A stretch of 5,767 nt of DNA from Burkholderiales bacterium. Its GTDB lineage: Bacteria; Pseudomonadota; Gammaproteobacteria; Burkholderiales; Burkholderiaceae_D. The notes under the pieces are model-generated. The model worked only from the letters and a program-made list of their open reading frames with translations. It did no database searches and was not told where the DNA came from. Below, one piece after another: positions 1 through 5,134 of the stretch (position 1 is its first letter; every line of letters begins with the position of its first letter). Location of the stretch: positions 1 through 5,767 of the forward strand of contig JACPVY010000574.1 of the NCBI GenBank assembly GCA_016197345.1. The letters run 5' to 3'. Made by a program: the position numbers and the translations under genes.

Positions 1-322
1 GATAGGCTTGCACCAGCGCGTCGGCTTTCGCTAAGGCTTCGCGCAATTTATTGCTACCCAAATCTTTATAGATCGCGATCAGCATGGCATCGGGATCTGG
101 TTTTTGATTGGGATTAAGCGGCACCGCATTGTTTTGCGAGGCGTAATTACCGGCTGGCTTAGGAGCTGGCGGTGGTGGCCGAATCGAACCTGTGGCGCCC
201 GAATGATCAGGCATCCCTAGCGTGAAGGCCAACACCAGCACGCCAAACAGCTTGGCGTGGGTTAGCGTGCGAAGAGTGCGGCCCTGCGCTGCAGGTCGCC
301 AAAAAGGAGCATTGTAAAACAT
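1..322 (-). CDS. Exported protein, probable L,D-transpeptidase (N-terminal 107 codons only)
   Basis: The frame is open from an ATG at 322-320 to the left edge, so only 107 residues are visible. Seen directly: a basic N-terminus, a hydrophobic stretch at about residues 25-37 (LFGVLVLAFTLGM) that fits a signal peptide or signal anchor, a Pro-rich linker at about 49-57 (RPPPPAPKP), then a helical stretch with IYKDLGSNKLREALAKAD at about 84-101. That last part resembles, from memory, the region before the YkuD catalytic domain in betaproteobacterial L,D-transpeptidases, which cross-link peptidoglycan or attach proteins to it in the periplasm. The catalytic Cys/His motif would lie outside the window, so the function is inferred. 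The ATG shares its A with the upstream gene's TGA (TGATG) and has no close Shine-Dalgarno sequence, which suggests translational coupling. It could instead be another exported envelope protein. Confidence 0.6.
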   Translation of the reverse strand, partial: MFYNAPFWRPAAQGRTLRTLTHAKLFGVLVLAFTLGMPDHSGATGSIRPPPPAPKPAGNYASQNNAVPLNPNQKPDPDAMLIAIYKDLGSNKLREALAKADALVQAY

Positions 323-1584
323 CAGCTTGCCGAGCGTTCCTGCTTGATTTGCCACTTACTGCCTTGCTTGGTCAGTACCAATATTTTCCGGCTATTGGCG
401 GTGAGCTTATCCGAGGTATAAATTTGACGGAATTTGACGGTAGCGGTATTGCCTTCCAGCTTTACCTGCGCTTCTTCAACTTGTACGCTAATACGGCCCT
501 TGCTTTCGATGCGTTGACGGCGTTCATCGGCCCACGCTTTTCTTGGCTCGCCTTTCGGCGTTTGGAAATCATTGCCATAAGCGTTTAAATAGCCCTTCAT
601 ATCTTTCGAGCTCCACGCTTTTGCCCAGCTATTGACGGCTTTCAGCACATCATCGCGCTCGACATTGGCTTTCGCTTCTTGTGCTTTCGCTTCCGCTAAG
701 CGCTCTGCTTTTTCAGCCGCTTTCGCTTCTTGCGCCGCTTTTTCTGCTGCTTTCGCTTCTAGGGCTTTTTGTTTCGCTTCTGCTTTTGGATCAGGCTTAG
801 CCTCGACCTTTACTTCGGGCTTGGTCTCAGGCTTCTCAGGCTTAGCCTCAGGTTTCGTTTCTGCTTTTGCAATCAAGGTCGATGCTTTGCTTGCAGCAGC
901 GCTAGCGATTGGAGGAGGGAATGCCGCTGGCGTTGGACTAGGCGCGACCGCAACTGGTGTCGCAACGGCTGCTGGTGTCGGGGTTGGCGTTGCTGGTTTG
1001 GTTGTGGCTTTGCTTGGGGTGGCACTGGCGACCGTGGTTCCTGGTTTAGGCAGTGCCGCCGAGGTGGTGTTGCCAACCAAGGTGCGCACCATCGTCAATT
1101 TTGATTTGGCGCTATTGTTGCCTGAATCGAGTTGCAAGGCTTTGTCATACGCTTGGCTAGCTAACTTGGCATAAACATCGCCTAAGTTTTCATGTGCAGT
1201 CGCGTAGGTTGGATTGGTGCGAATCGCCGCTTCTAGCGCGGCGCGTGCTTTGTCATATTGGCCGCTCGATGCGTAGAGCACCGCTAGATTATTATGCGGC
1301 TCGGGCAATTCTGGGTAATCTTCGGTCAGTTTGGTAAACACCGTGATCGCTTCGGCGTTCTTATTTTGCTCGGTCAGAATCAAGCCTTTTAAGAAACGCA
1401 TTTGCGCATCGCGTGGGCGCTGGGTCAGCACGGCATCGACTTTCGCCATTGCTTCATTAAATTGACCAGCGCGGATAAATTTGCTGACATCAGCAAAATC
1501 ATCGGCCGTTGCGGGCAGGCAACTAAGGCTGCTAGCGAAGGCGCATGCTACAAGCAGGCTACGCAAACTCATGTGTGTGCTCAT
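322..1584 (-). CDS. Exported TPR protein with Lys/Ala/Glu-rich linker and C-terminal NTF2-like (Csd6-type) domain
   Basis: A 420-residue protein from the ATG at 1584. This start is chosen because it leads into a typical signal peptide (basic Arg, LLVACAFASSL core, cleavage after PATA before DD). Numbered from this start, residues 28-160 hold about four TPR units, including the canonical-looking HNNLAVLYASSGQYDKARAA and AHENLGDVYAKLASQAYDKA. Residues 170-240 are Thr/Pro/Ala-rich. Residues 243-310 are a charged Lys/Glu/Ala linker with repeated EAKA and KPE units. Residues 317-420 form an alpha+beta domain (AVNSWAKAWSSKDMKGYLNAY to WQIKQE) that resembles the NTF2/SnoaL-like domain found on Csd6-type L,D-transpeptidase proteins. 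It probably acts in the periplasm as a scaffold or substrate-binding partner of the coupled downstream gene (inference). No ATG here has a good Shine-Dalgarno sequence. Alternative starts are ATG 1572, ATG 1644 and TTG 1656. Confidence 0.85.
   Translation of the reverse strand: MSTHMSLRSLLVACAFASSLSCLPATADDFADVSKFIRAGQFNEAMAKVDAVLTQRPRDAQMRFLKGLILTEQNKNAEAITVFTKLTEDYPELPEPHNNLAVLYASSGQYDKARAALEAAIRTNPTYATAHENLGDVYAKLASQAYDKALQLDSGNNSAKSKLTMVRTLVGNTTSAALPKPGTTVASATPSKATTKPATPTPTPAAVATPVAVAPSPTPAAFPPPIASAAASKASTLIAKAETKPEAKPEKPETKPEVKVEAKPDPKAEAKQKALEAKAAEKAAQEAKAAEKAERLAEAKAQEAKANVERDDVLKAVNSWAKAWSSKDMKGYLNAYGNDFQTPKGEPRKAWADERRQRIESKGRISVQVEEAQVKLEGNTATVKFRQIYTSDKLTANSRKILVLTKQGSKWQIKQERSAS
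668..781 (-). repeat. Short coding repeats in the TPR protein's charged linker
   Basis: The 11-mer GCTTTCGCTTC (plus strand) occurs at 668, 683, 719 and 749, and a closely related GTTTCGCTTCT at 771. On the coding strand these encode EAKA-type units of the Lys/Glu/Ala linker. Such repeats often change in number by slippage. The purine-rich coding strand and regular Lys/Glu spacing suggest an extended or single-helix spacer between the TPR and NTF2-like domains, perhaps reaching across or into the cell wall (inference). Confidence 0.75.
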
Positions 1585-1793
1585 GGAAGGGGGAAGGTGG
1601 CGACCTGCAAGCAGATTGAAAGAGCGTCCGAACGAAGAGAGCATGGGTTTTATCAATGATATACTTGAGCGAAGTTCCGCATTCTATCAAAGAAGCTTGC
1701 GAAAGAGCATGTAGCGTTAAAAATCTGCGGCATCGCCTGAAGACCTGTTGAAAATACCGGGGAAAAAGCAAAAATGTGTTGTTGAATTGGCAT

Positions 1794-1844
1794 TGCATTG
1801 ATTCGCCATTTGTTAAATGGCAAGATTTTTCGTCTATCAATGCA
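1794..1844. repeat. Nested inverted repeat (two stems)
   Basis: An outer perfect 9-bp inverted repeat, TGCATTGAT at 1794-1802 and ATCAATGCA at 1836-1844, encloses a second perfect 7-bp stem, GCCATTT at 1805-1811 and AAATGGC at 1815-1821, with a GTT loop. A T-run at 1826-1830 follows the inner stem on the plus strand. Possible roles are a structured non-coding RNA, a terminator-like hairpin acting on rightward transcripts, or a protein-binding site in the divergent promoter region. No rightward gene lies to its left in this intergenic region, so a conventional terminator role is not obvious. Confidence 0.6.
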
Positions 1845-1932
1845 GCTTATTCCAGCCCACGCATGCAAACGTCGCTTAAGCAAGCGCTGCTCTATAGATC
1901 AATTCGATGCGTAATGCACAGGCGTGAAGTGT

Positions 1933-1951
1933 GCAAGAATCGCGCAAGAAT
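1933..1951. promoter_or_regulatory. Tandem 8-bp direct repeat, possible regulator site
   Basis: GCAAGAAT occurs at 1933-1940 and again at 1944-1951, separated by CGC, so the repeats start 11 bases apart, about one helical turn. They lie just upstream of the weak candidate rightward promoter at 1955-1983. That spacing and position fit a site where a transcription factor binds in tandem on one face of the DNA. The factor is unknown, and chance is possible. Confidence 0.35.
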
Positions 1952-1954
1952 TTC

Positions 1955-1983
1955 AAAACAGGCTGAAAAAAGCATGCAATAAT
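1955..1983 (+). promoter_or_regulatory. Weak candidate promoter for the cysS operon
   Basis: A -10-like AATAAT at 1978-1983 sits 17 bases after AAAACA at 1955-1960, which matches only the last half of the TTGACA consensus. The poor -35 box would make it dependent on an activator, which may relate to the adjacent direct repeat. Transcription would begin near 1990, just ahead of the Shine-Dalgarno sequence at 2010 of the small leader ORF. This is inference from position and partial consensus only. Confidence 0.25.
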
Positions 1984-2024
1984 CTGGCTGGCTTGGGTCG
2001 CGCACTTTCAGGAGACGGCAAAAA

Positions 2025-2063
2025 ATGACTAAGCTTATGCAGCATTTTTTGCTCCCCGGTTAG
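2025..2063 (+). CDS. Candidate 12-residue leader peptide upstream of cysS
   Basis: ATG at 2025 opens a 12-codon frame reading MTKLMQHFLLPG and ending in TAG at 2061-2063. AGGAG at 2010-2014 lies 10 bases before the ATG and is a better Shine-Dalgarno sequence than anything before cysS itself. The frame contains no Cys codon, so classical cysteine attenuation is not supported. It is in the same frame as cysS, with only the TAG between them. The stop falls inside the small hairpin at 2056-2071, so ribosomes ending here would open that hairpin. It may be a true leader peptide or a chance ORF. Confidence 0.3.
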   Translation: MTKLMQHFLLPG

Positions 2064-2071
2064 GCTACCGG
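2056..2071 (+). other. Small hairpin at the end of the leader ORF
   Basis: CCGGT at 2056-2060 can pair with ACCGG at 2067-2071 across a six-base loop, TAGGCT, that contains the leader ORF's stop codon. Only GTTTGG-type sequence follows (no long T-run), so it is not a convincing intrinsic terminator. It may influence leader-peptide termination or cysS translation. Confidence 0.35.
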
Positions 2072-2092
2072 TTTGGCTACATTTGTATTACA

Positions 2093-2104
2093 GAAAATAT
2101 TTTC
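2093..2104. promoter_or_regulatory. Perfect 12-bp palindrome at the cysS ribosome-binding region
   Basis: GAAAATATTTTC is a perfect palindrome ending two bases before the cysS ATG. It occupies the place where a Shine-Dalgarno sequence should be, and none is visible. As DNA it could be a repressor half-site pair. As RNA it has no loop of its own, so pairing would be intermolecular or partial. An AT-rich, unstructured start region may alternatively be how this gene is translated. Confidence 0.4.
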
Positions 2105-2105
2105 C

Positions 2106-3494
2106 ATGAGCACACTGAAAATTTATAACACGCTGACGCGTGAGAAGCAGACTTTTGTTCCCCTGATTCCCGGTAAAGCCAGCATGTATGTGTGCGGCAT
2201 GACGATTTATGATTATTGCCACGTAGGCCATGCGCGGATGGCAATGGCATTTGATGTGGTGCATCGCTGGTTGCTAGCGTCTGGCTATGAGGTTACCTAT
2301 GCACGTAATATCACCGACGTTGATGACAAAATTATCCGTCGTGCGCTAGAAAATGGCGAAACCATCTCTGGCTTGACCAAACGTTTTTCCGACATGATGG
2401 ATGAAGATTTGACGGCGCTCGGTATTTTGCCCGTCCAATTGCAACCGCGTGCGACTGAATTCATTCCACAAATGTTGTCCATGATCGCTACGCTAGAAGA
2501 AAAAGGTCTGGCCTATCAAAGTGAGGATGGCGACGTCAATTATGCGGTGCGTAAATTCCCCGGCTATGGCAAGTTGTCACGCCGCTCTTTAGACGAGTTG
2601 CGCGCAGGGGAACGCATCGATATCAATCAAAGCAAGAATGATCCGCTCGACTTCGTGCTGTGGAAAGCGGCGAAAGAAAATGAGCCGGATGAAGCGAAAT
2701 GGGATTCGAAATGGGGCAAGGGCCGTCCCGGTTGGCATATCGAATGCTCGGCGATGACTTGCGCTGTGTTGGGTGAGCGTTTCGACATCCATGGCGGTGG
2801 TCTTGATTTGCAATTCCCGCATCACGAAAACGAAATCGCGCAATCTGAGGGCGCGCTCGGCCATGAAACCGTGACCTATTGGATGCACAACGGATTCCTC
2901 GTAGTTGACAATGAAAAGATGTCCAAATCGCTGAATAACTTCTTCACGATCCGCGATGTCTTGAAATCCTATGATGCCGAAGTGCTGCGCTTTTTCTTGA
3001 TGCGCACCCATTATCGTAGCCCATTGAATTACTCCGATTTCCACCTCGAAGACGCTAAAAACGCTTTGACGCGGATGTATGCTGCGCTGAAAGAAACGCC
3101 GCCTGATGATTTAGGGTTGGATTGGAATGAAGAAAACGCCGTGCGCTTTAAAGAAGCGATGGACGACGATTTCAATGCCTCGTTAGCGATGACTTATGTG
3201 CTGGAAATGGTGAATCAAGTCAATCGCGATAAATCGCCGCGCGTCGCTGGGCAGATGAAGGCTTTAGCAGGCGTATTGGGCTTGTTACAGCGTGATCCGC
3301 AAGCCTTTTTGCAAGGCGCACCGAGCGCTAGCTCGCTATCGAATGAGCAAATCGAAGCGCAGATCGCGGCGCGTTTGGATGCAAAAAAAGCCAAAAACTT
3401 TCAGGAAGCTGATAGAATTCGCGCCGATCTGTTGGCGGCGGGAATTGTTTTGGAAGATAAACCAAGTGGCCAGACTGAGTGGCGCCGCGCATGA
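2106..3494 (+). CDS. cysS: Cysteine--tRNA ligase
   Basis: A 462-residue class I aminoacyl-tRNA synthetase, almost the length of E. coli CysS (461). In the cytoplasm it activates cysteine with ATP and charges tRNA-Cys. Visible motifs are the HIGH-type HVGH at 39-42, the KMSKS loop at 271-275, and the expected zinc ligands Cys30, Cys214, His239 and Glu243 in [16 protein letters not shown] and PHHENE. The C-terminal anticodon-binding part ends with [17 protein letters not shown] and [11 protein letters not shown], typical of the family. The ATG at 2106 is chosen because [14 protein letters not shown] is the usual N-terminus; a TTG at 2073 would add 11 atypical residues. No clear Shine-Dalgarno sequence precedes it. 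It is the first full gene of the rightward series and its TGA overlaps the next ATG. Confidence 0.97.
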   Translation: MSTLKIYNTLTREKQTFVPLIPGKASMYVCGMTIYDYCHVGHARMAMAFDVVHRWLLASGYEVTYARNITDVDDKIIRRALENGETISGLTKRFSDMMDEDLTALGILPVQLQPRATEFIPQMLSMIATLEEKGLAYQSEDGDVNYAVRKFPGYGKLSRRSLDELRAGERIDINQSKNDPLDFVLWKAAKENEPDEAKWDSKWGKGRPGWHIECSAMTCAVLGERFDIHGGGLDLQFPHHENEIAQSEGALGHETVTYWMHNGFLVVDNEKMSKSLNNFFTIRDVLKSYDAEVLRFFLMRTHYRSPLNYSDFHLEDAKNALTRMYAALKETPPDDLGLDWNEENAVRFKEAMDDDFNASLAMTYVLEMVNQVNRDKSPRVAGQMKALAGVLGLLQRDPQAFLQGAPSASSLSNEQIEAQIAARLDAKKAKNFQEADRIRADLLAAGIVLEDKPSGQTEWRRA

Positions 3495-4144
3495 AGGTAA
3501 TAGCAAGCGATACCGATAGCGTACGCATCCCCGATTATTGGGAAGAAGCGAAGCAGCAATTGATGGCGCGTGATCGCATCATGGCCCGCTTGATCCCGCA
3601 ATTTGGCGATGCGCAATTGCTGGGCAAGGGCGAGCCTTTTGCTACGCTCGTGCGTTCGGTCATCAGTCAACAGATTTCTTCGGTCAAATCGGCCGAAGCA
3701 ATTTGGCTACGTTTTTTGCAACTTTGCCCTAAATGTAATCCCGCCCAAGTCTTAAAAGCCGGGCCAGAAAATCTTGCTGCTTGTGGCTTGTCCAAGCGCA
3801 AGACTGAGTATATTCTTGACCTGGCTGAACACTTTAAGGCCAAGCGCGTGCATGTCGAGTTGTGGGCAGAGATGGATGACGAAGCCGTCATCGCCGAATT
3901 AGTACAGATTCGCGGTATTGGTCGCTGGACCGCCGAAATGTTTTTGATTTTTAATTTGTTGCGTCCGAATATTTTGCCGCTGGATGATCCCAGCTTGATC
4001 AAGGGCATTAGCGTCAATTATTTTTCTGGTGAGCCAGTTTCGCGTAGCGATGCGCGCGAAGTGGCGGCAAACTGGGAACCTTGGCGCACTGTGGCAACGT
4101 GGTATTTGTGGCGTAGTTTGGAAACGCTTAAGGAAACAGCTTAA
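3491..4144 (+). CDS. DNA-3-methyladenine glycosylase II (AlkA-like, HhH-GPD family)
   Basis: A 217-residue cytoplasmic base-excision repair enzyme expected to remove alkylated purines such as 3-methyladenine from DNA. The core begins around [17 protein letters not shown] and contains [16 protein letters not shown], the helix-hairpin-helix [13 protein letters not shown] at about residues 140-152, and LPLDDPSL, where one of Asp165/166 (probably the second) is the likely catalytic aspartate of the HhH-GPD fold. The Cys cluster for an iron-sulfur centre, seen in endonuclease III and MutY, is absent. [20 protein letters not shown] near the end matches my memory of betaproteobacterial homologues encoded beside cysS. 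The ATG at 3491 overlaps the cysS TGA (ATGA) with no strong Shine-Dalgarno sequence, so coupling is likely. A GTG at 3479 would add four residues. It is compact compared with E. coli AlkA because it lacks the extra N-terminal domain. Confidence 0.93.
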   Translation: MKVIASDTDSVRIPDYWEEAKQQLMARDRIMARLIPQFGDAQLLGKGEPFATLVRSVISQQISSVKSAEAIWLRFLQLCPKCNPAQVLKAGPENLAACGLSKRKTEYILDLAEHFKAKRVHVELWAEMDDEAVIAELVQIRGIGRWTAEMFLIFNLLRPNILPLDDPSLIKGISVNYFSGEPVSRSDAREVAANWEPWRTVATWYLWRSLETLKETA

Positions 4145-4154
4145 GTTTTGCAGT

Positions 4155-4190
4155 GTCAGCGGCTTGTGCTTGGGCATATTGCACGCTGGC
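4155..4190 (+). other. Imperfect hairpin in the accA leader
   Basis: In the 70-base gap before accA, GTCAGC at 4155-4160 can pair with GCTGGC at 4185-4190 (one G-U pair). GTGC at 4166-4169 can pair with GCAC at 4181-4184 inside it, leaving a five-base bulge and an 11-base loop. No T-run follows, so it is not an intrinsic terminator. It could be a leader structure or processing site ahead of the accA Shine-Dalgarno sequence at 4203-4209. Confidence 0.3.
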
Positions 4191-4214
4191 CAGATGAAAA
4201 GATAAGGAGTCAGA

Positions 4215-5011
4215 ATGACTACTAAAACGACCTTCCTCAATTTTGAGCAACCCATCGCCGAATTGGATTCCAAAATTGATGAACTCCGCTTTGTGCAAGA
4301 TGATTCAGCGGTCGATATTTCAGAAGAAATCGAGCGCTTGGCCAAGAAAAGCCAAATGGCCAAGCTTGTATGGTGATCGGCCATCAAAAAGGCCGCGATA
4401 CGAAAGAGCGCACCGCACGCAATTTCGGCATGCCTAAACCTGAAGGCTATCGCAAGGCCATGCGCCTAATGAAGCTGGCCGAAAAATTCGGTTTGCCTAT
4501 TTTCACCTTTGTTGACACCCCCGGCGCCTTCCCCGGCATTGATGCGGAAGAGCGCGGTCAATCGGAAGCGATTGGCCATAATTTGTATGTGATGGCTGAG
4601 CTCAAAGTCCCCCTGATCGCTACCATCATCGGCGAAGGCGGCTCCGGTGGCGCACTCGCAATTGCGGTTGGCGACGCCGTCTTGATGCTGCAATACGCGA
4701 CCTACTCGGTGATTTCCCCTGAAGGTTGTGCCTCTATTTTGTGGAAAACTTCTGAGCGCGCAGCCGATGCTGCTGAAGCGCTAGGTTTGACCGCACATCG
4801 CTTGAAAGCCATGGGCTTGATCGACAAAATCATCAGCGAACCATTGGGCGGCGCGCATCGCGATCCAAAACAAATGGTCGGTCTGTTGAAACGCGCGCTA
4901 GCCGACACGCTACGCCAATTCCAAGGCATGAAAACCAAAGATTTGCTGGCTGCGCGTCATGAAAAACTGATGAGCTATGGCAAGTTCAAGGAAACCAATT
5001 CGAGCGAGTAA
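4215..5011 (+). pseudogene. accA: Acetyl-CoA carboxylase carboxyltransferase subunit alpha, broken by internal deletion and frame loss
   Basis: AccA and AccD form the carboxyltransferase that moves CO2 from biotin on AccB to acetyl-CoA, the first committed step of fatty-acid synthesis. Translation begins at ATG 4215 behind an excellent TAAGGAG (4203-4209, five-base gap) and gives a normal AccA N-terminus ([20 protein letters not shown] to IERLAKKSQ, residues 1-47). It then goes out of frame and stops at TGA 4374-4376 after 53 residues. A second frame carries the rest, from [15 protein letters not shown] (codons from 4355) through [15 protein letters not shown] and [14 protein letters not shown] to TAA 5009-5011. 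Together the parts give about 265 residues against roughly 320-325 for the family, so about 60 residues are missing, roughly from QLTKDIYAKLTPWQ to the GG-ARF before NGQ (from memory of relatives). The remaining codons look under normal selection, so the lesion is recent or artefactual. Confidence 0.9.
4353..4376 (+). other. Deletion junction and premature stop in accA
   Basis: The upstream AccA frame is homologous through Gln47 (CAA, 4353-4355), while the downstream AccA frame is homologous from Asn (AAT, 4355-4357). The shared A at 4355 means the loss is 3n+1 bases, about 181 if 60 codons are gone. The join is flanked by two copies of TGGCCAAG, at 4339-4346 and 4357-4364, and TTGGC (4338-4342) can pair with GCCAA (4351-4355). 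The downstream frame has an ATG at 4370 that overlaps the premature TGA (ATGGTGA), which could allow re-initiation, but without a Shine-Dalgarno sequence. Confidence 0.8.
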
Positions 5012-5134
5012 AAGCTTGAGCGGCCAAACGCAAATATTTTGCCGATCTGACCATTCGTGATGGTTTGCTCGCTTTTGTAGGACGGGCGGCATGCTGCTCG
5101 TCGCTTGGAGCGCGCCCCCTACTTTGAACATCGC

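Larger units (their letters stand above)
1585..2105. other. Divergent intergenic region between the TPR gene and cysS
   Basis: This stretch of 521 bases holds no protein gene I recognise. The open frames inside it lack a ribosome binding site together with a plausible composition, and I see no tRNA or rRNA. It must contain the leftward promoter of the TPR gene and, in all likelihood, the rightward promoter of the cysS operon. A -10-like TAGAAT on the minus strand (written ATTCTA, 1681-1686) could serve the TPR gene, but no good -35 box sits 16-18 bases from it. The more structured elements in the right half are listed separately. A small RNA gene cannot be excluded. Confidence 0.7.

Noticed and set aside
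632..1174. Long plus-strand open frames opposite the TPR gene
   Set aside because: These are shadows created by the Ala/Pro/Lys-rich low-complexity linker on the other strand.
1471..1572. Lipoprotein signal (LVAC) in the TPR protein
   Set aside because: Counted from the likely starts, the Cys comes after too short a hydrophobic stretch; the PATA cleavage site of an ordinary signal peptide fits better.
1786..1806. Sigma-54-like sequence (TTGGCATTGCA)
   Set aside because: The required GG-10 bases-GC spacing is not met.
1805..1830. Intrinsic terminator (7-bp hairpin then T-run)
   Set aside because: No rightward transcript upstream is known for it to end, four bases separate the stem from the T-run, and the stem is AT-rich; it is reported as part of the nested inverted repeat instead.
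1559..1883. Minus-strand open frames overlapping the start of the TPR gene
   Set aside because: They lie out of frame over the TPR gene start and its upstream DNA, with no supporting motif or ribosome binding site.
1776..1982. 68-codon plus-strand open frame in the intergenic region
   Set aside because: It begins without a ribosome binding site, its composition looks unlike a conserved protein, and it runs through the inverted and direct repeats.
2073..2105. TTG start giving CysS 11 more residues
   Set aside because: The added residues are not typical of CysS, and ATG 2106 gives the standard N-terminus and length.
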